This document shows, piece by piece, positions 1 through 5,779 of a stretch of DNA of 7,933 nucleotides. The notes under the pieces were generated by a model. The model saw only the letters and a list, made by a program, of their open reading frames with translations, had not been told where the DNA came from and searched no databases. The stretch covers positions 1-7,933 of the forward strand of contig JAQSDT010000069.1 in the NCBI GenBank assembly GCA_029946075.1, given 5' to 3'. Positions within the stretch are counted from its first letter, which is position 1; each line of letters starts with the position of its first letter. A program made the translations under genes and the position numbers. This stretch comes from a bacterium (lineage in GTDB: Bacteria; Pseudomonadota; Alphaproteobacteria; Rhizobiales; Xanthobacteraceae).

Positions 1-12
1 CGGGGGGATAGA

Positions 13-41
13 TGGATTGCTTCGCTCCGCTCGCAATGACG
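13..41. repeat. Half of a REP-like palindromic intergenic repeat
   Basis: These 29 bases match the reverse complement of the left arm of the inverted repeat at 3371-3399 with a single mismatch (CTCCGC here, CTTCGC there). Only one arm is visible; its partner would lie left of position 1. The element sits just past the stop codon of livF, so it is intergenic and could form a 3'-end structure for the liv transcript if the other arm exists. Repeats of this type are, as I recall, scattered in many copies in Bradyrhizobium-like genomes. I see no other recognisable element in 1-66. Confidence 0.7.
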
Positions 42-66
42 TGGAGGGATTTTCCTTTCGTAACGA

Positions 67-771
67 TCACATCCCCAGATACGCCTTCCGCACATCCGGA
101 TTGGCGCTGATTTCCGCCGCGCTGCCCTGCATCAGCAAACGCCCGGTCTGCAGGATATAGGCGCGGTCGGCGATCTCCAGACATTCCGACATCCGCTGCT
201 CGACGATCAGCACGGTCATCCCGGCGTCGCGAATGCGCTTCACCGCCTGAAAGATCTCGTCGACCAGTTTCGGCATGATTCCCTGCGACGGCTCGTCCAG
301 CATCAACAGCCGCGGCCGCGTCATCAGGGCGCGGCCGATCGCCAGCATCTGCTGCTCACCACCGGACAGCGTTTCGGCGCGTTGCTCCAACCGCTCCTGC
401 AGCCGCGGAAACAGCTTGAACACCAGATCGAGCGGCGCCTCGCGATCCGCCTCGCCGCGATAGAGGTAGCTGCCGAGTCTCAAATTGTCGCGCACAGACA
501 GCCGCGGAAACAGCCGGCGGTTTTCAGGCACATAGGCGATGCCGCGCGAGGTGATGACGTGCTGCGCCATCCCGTCGATCCGGTTGCCGTCGAACGTCAC
601 GGTGCCGGAGCGCGGACGCTCGGCGCCGGCGATCGATTTCAGCAGCGTCGACTTGCCCGCGCCGTTGGCGCCGGCGACGCAGACGATCTCGCCCTTGGCG
701 ACTTCGATCGAGACCGCGGAGATCGCGACCAGGCCCTGATAGGCGGTGGTGACTTCATGCACCGACAGCAT
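67..771 (-). CDS. livF: Branched-chain amino-acid-type ABC transporter ATPase, LivF family
   Basis: This is one of the two cytoplasmic nucleotide-binding subunits of a Liv/HAAT-type importer, 234 aa, the usual LivF length. Visible motifs are Walker A GANGAGKST (34-42), the VPENRRLFP segment typical of LivF around the Q-loop (81-89), a canonical signature LSGGEQQ (135-141), Walker B LLMLDEP ending in D159/E160, and the LivF-style VEQ in place of the H-loop histidine (E191-Q192). The C-terminus ...VRKAYLGM is family-typical. The start codon overlaps the end of livG by 17 bp and is preceded by a purine-rich GGGGGAT, which suggests translational coupling. It is the last gene of the leftward operon. 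ATPase and family assignment are secure; the transported substrate is not shown by this protein. Confidence 0.95.
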   Translation of the reverse strand: MLSVHEVTTAYQGLVAISAVSIEVAKGEIVCVAGANGAGKSTLLKSIAGAERPRSGTVTFDGNRIDGMAQHVITSRGIAYVPENRRLFPRLSVRDNLRLGSYLYRGEADREAPLDLVFKLFPRLQERLEQRAETLSGGEQQMLAIGRALMTRPRLLMLDEPSQGIMPKLVDEIFQAVKRIRDAGMTVLIVEQRMSECLEIADRAYILQTGRLLMQGSAAEISANPDVRKAYLGM

Positions 772-1489
772 GACGATCCCCCAGATAGGCAGTAATGACT
801 TTCGGATCGCGCACGACGTCGGCGGGCTTGCCCTCGACCAGCACCTTGCCGAGATCGAGCACGATGGCGCGGTCGACCAGCGGCATCACGATTTCCATGA
901 CATGCTCGACCATCAGCACGGTGACGCCGGTGTCGCGCACCCTGCGCACCAGTTCGACGCCGGTCTTGGCTTCGACCGGCGTCAGCCCCGTGAGCACCTC
1001 GTCGAGCAGCAAAAGCTTCGGTTCGGTCGCGAGCGCCCGCGCCACTTCGAGGCGGCGCTTCTCCGACGGCACGAGATCGCTCGCCAGCACGTTGGCGCGC
1101 GGGCCGAGGCCGCAGAACTCCAGCACTTCATACGCCCGACGGCGGGCCTCCCGCATCACGGTGGTGCGAACCAGCGCGCCGACGATGACGTTGTCGATCA
1201 CGGTCATGGTCTCGAAACTCTTCACGACCTGAAAGGTGCGCCCGACGCCGCGTTGGCAGCGCTCGGCCGCCGGCAACGACGTGACGTCCTCGCCGTCGAA
1301 GATGATCGAGCCCTGGGTCGGTGGCAGCACGCCCGCGATCAGGTTGAACAGCGTCGACTTGCCGGCGCCGTTCGGGCCGATCAGGCCGACGATCTCGCCG
1401 CGCCCGACCGAGATCGAGACGTCGCTGTTGGCGATCAGGCCGCCGAAGCGCTGCCAGACGCCGCGCGTCTCAAGAAGTGGCGTTGTCAT
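755..1489 (-). CDS. livG: Branched-chain amino-acid-type ABC transporter ATPase, LivG family
   Basis: This is the second nucleotide-binding subunit of the importer, 244 aa. Walker A GPNGAGKST is at 38-46, the Q-loop TFQ ends at Q87, Walker B LLLLDE ends at D163/E164, and the H-loop is H196 (VEHVME). The ABC signature is degenerate: where LivG proteins usually have LSYG(E/Q)Q before RRLE, this one reads LVPSEK (139-144), and the residue after the catalytic glutamate is Val instead of Pro (DEVLTGLTP). The frame is open upstream to 1672 but that part is antisense-like to livM's frame; the start at 1489 gives a family-typical N-terminus, has a strong AAGGAGG seven bases upstream, and overlaps the livM stop as ATGA. 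It pairs with LivF to power LivH/LivM. Substrate is unknown. Confidence 0.94.
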   Translation of the reverse strand: MTTPLLETRGVWQRFGGLIANSDVSISVGRGEIVGLIGPNGAGKSTLFNLIAGVLPPTQGSIIFDGEDVTSLPAAERCQRGVGRTFQVVKSFETMTVIDNVIVGALVRTTVMREARRRAYEVLEFCGLGPRANVLASDLVPSEKRRLEVARALATEPKLLLLDEVLTGLTPVEAKTGVELVRRVRDTGVTVLMVEHVMEIVMPLVDRAIVLDLGKVLVEGKPADVVRDPKVITAYLGDRHAVGA

Positions 1490-2469
1490 CGTGCCCCCTC
1501 CTTGCGGTTGGGCGAAAACAGCCCGACCAGGCCCTGCGGCCGCGCCAGCGAAATCGCGATGATCAGCCCGCCATAGACGATCAGGTCGATGCCGCGGCCG
1601 GAGCCGCCCATGTAGGATCGCGTCAGCTCCGTGAGCGGAATCAGGATCGCGGCGCCCAGCAACGGGCCCCACAGCGTGCCGATGCCGCCGAGCACCGCGG
1701 GCAGCGCCATCAGCAGCGAGAACTGAAAGCCCATCACGCTCTCGGGATCGATGTAGGCGACATACTGCGCAAAGAAGCTGCCGCCGACCGCGACCAGGAA
1801 GGCCGAAACCGCCGCCGCGCCCATCTTTGAATTGAACACGACGACACCGAGGCTTTCAGCGGCCTCCGGATTGTCCTTCACGGCACGCCACCAGTAGCCC
1901 CATTTGGAATCTTCCAGCCACCAGGTGACGAACCAGGCGACGCAGGCCAGCCCCAGCGCGAAGTAGAAGTACGGCAGCTTGCTGCGCGAGAACTGGAACT
2001 TCAGCCAGCTATCGCCGCGCACGGGAATCTCGATACCCATCGCTGCACCCGCCCAGTCCCAGTTGTGGAACAGCAGCAGGCCGATTTCGGCGATCACGAT
2101 GGTGGCGATAACGAAATAATGCCCACGCAGCCGGAAACAGGGATAGCCGAGCGCCATCGCAATCAGCGCGGAAAGCATGCCGCCGCCGAGCATGCCGAAC
2201 CACGGCAATACGCCGAATTTGACGAACAGCAGCGTGGTCGTATAGGCGCCAAGCCCGAAATAGAGCGCGTGGCCGAGCGATATCTGTCCGCAGTAACCGG
2301 AGAGGATGTTCCAGCTTTGCGACAGCGCGCCCCACATCAGCGTCAGCACCAGCATGTTCTGGACATAGGAGTCCTTGACGAACAGCGGCACGGTGGCGGC
2401 GACCGCGGCGAGGCAGACGGCGACGACGAGGTCGCGGCGGCGGCGTTTTGCGAAATCCGTATCCATCAC
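1486..2469 (-). CDS. livM: Branched-chain amino-acid-type ABC transporter permease, LivM family
   Basis: This is an inner-membrane permease subunit, 327 aa, with a short basic cytoplasmic N-terminus (KRRRRD, 8-13) followed by many hydrophobic segments. Family hallmarks are GQISLGHALYFGLGAYT (61-77), the cytoplasmic coupling loop RAVKDNPEAAESLG (195-208) that would contact the ATPases, GGIGTLWGP (261-269) and the ending ARPQGLVGLF. The first two codons are GTG then ATG: the GTG at 2469 overlaps livH by 4 bases (GTGA) and the ATG at 2466 overlaps it by 1 base (TGATG), so the true start could be either. Only a weak GGAT precedes them, which fits re-initiation by ribosomes finishing livH. The 3' end overlaps livG by 4 bases. 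Family is secure, ligand unknown. Confidence 0.94.
   Translation of the reverse strand: MMDTDFAKRRRRDLVVAVCLAAVAATVPLFVKDSYVQNMLVLTLMWGALSQSWNILSGYCGQISLGHALYFGLGAYTTTLLFVKFGVLPWFGMLGGGMLSALIAMALGYPCFRLRGHYFVIATIVIAEIGLLLFHNWDWAGAAMGIEIPVRGDSWLKFQFSRSKLPYFYFALGLACVAWFVTWWLEDSKWGYWWRAVKDNPEAAESLGVVVFNSKMGAAAVSAFLVAVGGSFFAQYVAYIDPESVMGFQFSLLMALPAVLGGIGTLWGPLLGAAILIPLTELTRSYMGGSGRGIDLIVYGGLIIAISLARPQGLVGLFSPNRKEGAR
1497..1503 (-). promoter_or_regulatory. Strong ribosome binding site for livG
   Basis: Read on the minus strand, AAGGAGG lies seven bases before the ATG at 1489. It is the best Shine-Dalgarno match in the operon and decides the start of livG against the open frame that continues upstream to 1672. 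It lies inside the last codons of livM. Confidence 0.8.
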
Positions 2470-3344
2470 ATCGATCCGAACAGGCCGCGCGGCCGGACAA
2501 AGACGACCAGGAGATAGACCGCGTATATACCGACGGCCTTGAGCGACGGCGGCAGCAGCAAGGCGGTGGTGGCTTCGACGAGGCCGACGATGATGCCGCC
2601 GGCGAACGCGCCGAACACGCTGCCGAAGCCGCCGAGCGCCACCGTGACGTAGGCGATCAGGGCGAACGAAGCGCCGACGTCAGGGTAGATGTAAAAAAAC
2701 ACCGCCATCACGGCGCCTGACAGCCCGACCAGCGCCGCGCCGAGGCCCCAGCCGAGCGCGAACACCTTGTTCTTGTCGATACCGACCAGCGCCACCGCGC
2801 CGGCGTCCTCGCGCGTCGCTTCCAGCGCGCGGCCGAAATCGGTCCGGTTGATGAACAGATACAGCGCGCCGAACGCCGCGATCGCGACCAGCGCACCGAC
2901 CAGTTGCGGCACCGGCAGGAAGATGCCGCCGACCGAAACCGTTTTGCCGCCGAGCCAGGAATGGGTGACGCTGCGATAATCCGGCGTGAAGAAATATTGC
3001 GCCAGGCCCCGCATGACGATGGCGAGGCCAAACGTCGAGAAGATCTGCACCATGCCGGCGTTGGCCTTGGCCCGCACCGCAAAGCGCACGATCAACAGAT
3101 AGACCACCGCCCCGAACACGAACAATGCGGCGGCGACCAGCGGCGCCGACAGCAGCGGGTCGATCGCGAAGAACGCGAACAGGAAGAACGTCGCATACAT
3201 CGCGATCATCAGGAATTCGCCATGGGCGAAGTTCACGACGTCCATCAGGCCGAAGATCAGCGCAAGGCCGACCGCAATCAACCCGTAGAGCAGCCCCATC
3301 AGCAGGCCGCTCGCCAGGCTCTGGATAATCGTCTCGGCTGTCAT
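2466..3344 (-). CDS. livH: Branched-chain amino-acid-type ABC transporter permease, LivH family
   Basis: This is the partner inner-membrane permease, 292 aa. Visible hallmarks are GLLYGLIAVGLALIFGLMDV (17-36) leading into VVNFAHGE (36-43), the cytoplasmic loop GRALEATREDAGAVALVGID (171-190), TVALGGFGSVFGAFAGG (234-250), and the ending VRPRGLFGS. The frame stays open 17 codons further upstream to 3395, but those codons (containing LRFARNDG) are a translation of the intergenic palindromic repeat. The ATG at 3344 has GGAG eight bases upstream and gives a family-typical N-terminus (MTAETIIQSL...), so it is preferred. It is the first gene after the repeat-containing gap behind the binding-protein gene and is translationally coupled to livM. 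LivH and LivM together would form the transmembrane channel. Confidence 0.94.
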   Translation of the reverse strand: MTAETIIQSLASGLLMGLLYGLIAVGLALIFGLMDVVNFAHGEFLMIAMYATFFLFAFFAIDPLLSAPLVAAALFVFGAVVYLLIVRFAVRAKANAGMVQIFSTFGLAIVMRGLAQYFFTPDYRSVTHSWLGGKTVSVGGIFLPVPQLVGALVAIAAFGALYLFINRTDFGRALEATREDAGAVALVGIDKNKVFALGWGLGAALVGLSGAVMAVFFYIYPDVGASFALIAYVTVALGGFGSVFGAFAGGIIVGLVEATTALLLPPSLKAVGIYAVYLLVVFVRPRGLFGSM

Positions 3345-3370
3345 GGGAGACGCTCCGCCACTAGAACACC

Positions 3371-3455
3371 CGTCATTGCGAGCGAAGCGAAGCAATCCAC
3401 CGCGCCGCAGAAAGAAAGAATGGATTGCTTCGTCGCTACGCTCCTCGCAAAGACG
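3371..3455. repeat. REP-like inverted repeat between binding-protein and permease genes
   Basis: The left arm (3371-3399, containing AGCGAAGCGAAGCAATCC) and right arm (3421-3455, containing TGGATTGCTTCG) are reverse complements apart from about six extra bases and two substitutions in the right arm, around a 21-base spacer. On RNA of either strand this would fold into a long bulged hairpin. It accounts for most of the 166-bp gap 3345-3510. A similar arm is at 13-41. There is no T-run after the stem on the transcribed strand, so it does not look like a simple intrinsic terminator. Confidence 0.85.
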
Positions 3456-3510
3456 GAGCGGGCGAAAGTTCCTGTGATTGTCATGTCCCCCGCCCCCGCG
3501 TTGTCCGGAC

Positions 3511-4755
3511 CTATTTCATCGGCCAGACGGCTTCGGCGATGGCCGCCTGCGGCGGGAAGATGGTGACGAACTTGCCGCCGATATATTGCAACAGCACCGG
3601 ATCGGCGTCGTTGTTCTGGCCGAGTTCGTCGAACTTGACGCGCTTCCAGGGCATGATGGTCTGCTCGCCCGGAATGTCGGTCGCCACCAGCGCCGCGCGG
3701 ATCTTTTCGCCGTCGGTGGATTTGGCGCGGTTGATCGCCTCGGCCATGACCAGCAGGCCCATGAACTGGCGCGAGGTCAGGTCGTTGAAGTCCTTGCCCG
3801 ACTTCTCCTTGAACATGGCGTTGATCTTGCCGACCATCGGCCGCTTGGCGGCGAGATCGAGCGAGAAGCTGCCGCGCGAGATCACGCCTTCGAGCTTGTC
3901 GCCGACGGCATCATACAGCGCCTTTTCGGAGAAGCCGGCGTTCTGCGCCACGATCGCATTCGGCTTGTAGCCGAGTTCGGCCATGGTCTTGACCAGGAGA
4001 ATGCCGTCGGTCGTGTAGCTCGAGGGCATCAGCACGTCGGCATTGGCAGTTTTCAGCTGCTGCACTTCCGCCGACAGTGACGGCGAGTTGGAGCGATACT
4101 TGATGTCGGTGGCGATCTTGTAGCCGCGATCGGATGCCAGCTTGAGCTGGGCATTGGCCGAGTCGGTGCCGAAGATGGTGTCTTCGTGGAACAGCGACAG
4201 CGTCTCGATCCTGGTGCCCTTCTTCTTCATGGCGTCGAAGAAGTTGAACATCGCGGCCGAGAACATCTCGTCATGCGGCGCCGCGCGGAAATAGAATTTG
4301 AGGCCGCGCTTGTGCAGGCTCGGTGAGGAATTGTCCGCCGAGATGAACGGGATCTGGTAGCGCTCGCAGATCTGGCTGACGGTGACGGCGACCGAGCTTT
4401 GATAGGTGCCGATGACGGCGCAGACCTTTTCCTGCGTGATCAGGCGCTCGGTTTCGGCGCGGCCCTTCTGCGGATCGGCCTGGTGGTCGGCGAATACGAG
4501 ACGGATCCTTGCGCCGCCGAGACCCGGCAGGCCCTCGCCCTTGGCCAGCGGCAGATCGAAATCGTGGTTCTTGTTGATGATGTCGAGCGCGGTCTCGAAC
4601 GACTTCTGCGCATCGACGCCCATCTGGGCGCTGGCGCCGGAGAACGGATAGATCACGCCGATCACGACTTCGGACGTCTGTGCATTTGCCGCGATCGGGC
4701 CGAGCGCAGCGGCGGCGGTGGCTCCCAGCAACACATTTCGGCGCGAGATGTTCAT
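3511..4755 (-). CDS. Periplasmic solute-binding protein of the Liv-type ABC transporter (LivK-like)
   Basis: This is the ligand-capturing subunit, 414 aa, of the Peripla_BP_6/type 1 periplasmic binding fold. The N-terminus carries a twin-arginine motif (SRRNVLL, 4-10), a hydrophobic stretch (GATAAAALGPIAA) and an AxA cleavage site, A23-N24-A25 before Q26, so export by Tat is likely. The mature chain begins VVIGVIYPFSGASAQMG, the usual first strand and ligand loop of the family, and later shows RIRLVFADHQADPQKGRAETERLI and AVIGTYQSSVAV. A GAGG lies about nine bases before the ATG. It follows the hydro-lyase by 82 bp and precedes livH by 166 bp. It is longer than classical LivK of E. coli, and its ligand cannot be read from the sequence: amino acids, amides, urea-type compounds and other small acids are all bound by this family. 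Confidence 0.93.
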   Translation of the reverse strand: MNISRRNVLLGATAAAALGPIAANAQTSEVVIGVIYPFSGASAQMGVDAQKSFETALDIINKNHDFDLPLAKGEGLPGLGGARIRLVFADHQADPQKGRAETERLITQEKVCAVIGTYQSSVAVTVSQICERYQIPFISADNSSPSLHKRGLKFYFRAAPHDEMFSAAMFNFFDAMKKKGTRIETLSLFHEDTIFGTDSANAQLKLASDRGYKIATDIKYRSNSPSLSAEVQQLKTANADVLMPSSYTTDGILLVKTMAELGYKPNAIVAQNAGFSEKALYDAVGDKLEGVISRGSFSLDLAAKRPMVGKINAMFKEKSGKDFNDLTSRQFMGLLVMAEAINRAKSTDGEKIRAALVATDIPGEQTIMPWKRVKFDELGQNNDADPVLLQYIGGKFVTIFPPQAAIAEAVWPMK

Positions 4756-4837
4756 GGCAATATCCTCTGTTGATCGGCAGCTATCGTTGAAACGGCGGGT
4801 GTTAACGGTAAAGCCTCAATGCACGCCAGTGGCTGCA

Positions 4838-5659
4838 TCAAAGCACGGCAAGGTCCTTGTTCAGCAAATCGGTGACGAGCATCAGGCCCGGTGAATGCGT
4901 GATCGCGAATGGAACTTTCGCTGCCGCGATCACCGATTGCGGAGTGACGCCGCACGCCCAGAACACCGGAAGCTCGTCGGCGCCGACCGGCACGGCGTCG
5001 CCATAGTCGGGCTTGTTGATGTCGGCGATGCCGATCGAATTGGGATGACCGATGTGAACCGGCGCGCCGTGTACCGACGGAAAACGCGAGGTGACCTGCA
5101 CCGCGCGGATCGCATCCGCCGGCTTGAACGGCCGCATCGACACCACCATCGGACCGGCAAACGGTCCGGCCGGCTTGCACGCGACGTTGGTGCGGTACAT
5201 CGGCACGCGGATGTTCTGCTCGATGTGGCGGATCGGCAGGCCGTCCGCCAGCAACGCCTCCTCGAACGAATAGGAGCAGCCGATCACGAAGGCGACGAGA
5301 TCGTCGCGCCAGTGCGCCATGATGTCGGTCGGTTCGTCCACCAGTTCGCCGTCGCGCCAGACGCGGTAGCGCGGCAGATCGGTGCGGATATCGAGATCGA
5401 GGCCGAGCGCGGGAATGCGGGGGTCGCCGACATCGGACATGCCGATGATCGGGCACGGCTTGGGATTGAGCTGGCAGAACCGATGGAACGCGCTGGCGAG
5501 CTTTTCCGGCAGGATGGCGAGGTTGCCCTGGACGAAGCCGTTGGCGACGCCGGCCGTGGTGGCGGCCATGCCGGTCCGGCAGGCCTGCCGGGCGGCGACG
5601 CTCGGCGATAAATCCGGCCTATCGTGGGCCGCCGTTTCCGTCCGTGCCAGGCTGGTCAT
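4838..5659 (-). CDS. Putative hydro-lyase, DUF1445 / YcsI-type (D-glutamate cyclase-like family)
   Basis: This 273-aa protein belongs by recognition to the DUF1445 family (B. subtilis YcsI; also the N-terminal part of the vertebrate D-glutamate cyclase protein), annotated generically as putative hydro-lyase. Conserved stretches are AGVANGFVQGNLAILP (36-51), FVIGCSYSFEEALLADG (124-140), NVACKPAGPFAGPMVVSMRP (157-176), VHGAPVHIGHP (196-206) and FAITHSPGLMLVTD (241-254). It is a soluble protein with no signal peptide. The frame allows starts at 5689, 5677 and 5659; the ATG at 5659 has AGCAGGGA upstream and gives the family-typical length, so it is chosen, but 5689 remains possible. It is the promoter-proximal gene of the leftward run, ahead of the transporter and divergent from lysR. 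The reaction is unproven; from memory, YcsI lies near the 5-oxoprolinase genes in Bacillus, hinting at lactam or cyclised amino-acid chemistry. Confidence 0.88.
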   Translation of the reverse strand: MTSLARTETAAHDRPDLSPSVAARQACRTGMAATTAGVANGFVQGNLAILPEKLASAFHRFCQLNPKPCPIIGMSDVGDPRIPALGLDLDIRTDLPRYRVWRDGELVDEPTDIMAHWRDDLVAFVIGCSYSFEEALLADGLPIRHIEQNIRVPMYRTNVACKPAGPFAGPMVVSMRPFKPADAIRAVQVTSRFPSVHGAPVHIGHPNSIGIADINKPDYGDAVPVGADELPVFWACGVTPQSVIAAAKVPFAITHSPGLMLVTDLLNKDLAVL

Positions 5660-5707
5660 CGTCGATCCCTGCTCCATTCCGGTCGACATCTAATCCCGCA
5701 TATGGCT

Positions 5708-5714
5708 ATGATAA
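5708..5714 (+). promoter_or_regulatory. Possible second LysR half-site on the hydro-lyase side
   Basis: ATGATAA here matches the half-site TTGATAA (5741-5747) at six of seven bases, in the same orientation, with an offset of exactly 33 bp, close to three helical turns. The matching right half (5722-5728) is poor. LysR-type regulators often bind one strong palindromic site and a weaker activation site a few turns away near the regulated promoter, so this could be the weak site for the hydro-lyase/liv promoter. This is inference from spacing and similarity only. Confidence 0.4.
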
Positions 5715-5740
5715 TGTCTAATCGTCTTTTCTAATTGAGT

Positions 5741-5761
5741 TTGATAAATTCATCTTATCAA
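5741..5761. promoter_or_regulatory. Palindromic LysR-type binding site (T-N11-A) in the divergent intergenic region
   Basis: A perfect inverted repeat, TTGATAA-N7-TTATCAA, lies 18 bp before the lysR start and about 80 bp before the hydro-lyase start. T5745 and A5757 are symmetric and 11 bases apart, which is the LysR-family recognition geometry. The surrounding stretch (about 5700-5762) is strikingly AT-rich against its GC-rich neighbours, as expected of a promoter. Its place next to lysR suggests autoregulation together with control of the divergent operon. I could not assign -35/-10 boxes with confidence on either strand. Confidence 0.7.
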
Positions 5762-5779
5762 CTTGCGGGCCAAGGGTGC

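Noticed and set aside
746..1576. Plus-strand open frame opposite livG
   Set aside because: Low-complexity His/Arg/Asp/Ala-rich composition and full overlap with a well-supported ATPase gene mark it as an antisense shadow.
1490..1672. N-terminal extension of LivG by 61 residues
   Set aside because: It lies wholly inside livM in another frame, is rich in Arg/Ala/Gly without family similarity, and the ATG at 1489 has a strong RBS.
3345..3395. N-terminal extension of LivH by 17 codons (MLRFARNDG...)
   Set aside because: These codons translate the intergenic palindromic repeat; the ATG at 3344 has an RBS and a family-typical N-terminus.
3371..3455. Intrinsic terminator after the binding-protein gene
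   Set aside because: The stem is long, bulged and not followed by a T-run on the transcribed strand, and it matches a dispersed repeat with another arm at 13-41.
5699..5710. Short palindrome CATA-N4-TATG near the hydro-lyase start
   Set aside because: Only four-base arms and no LysR geometry; expected by chance in AT-rich DNA.
5735..5779. TTG start 15 codons upstream for the LysR protein
   Set aside because: It would place the operator palindrome inside the coding region and adds residues not typical of the family; the ATG at 5780 gives the standard start.
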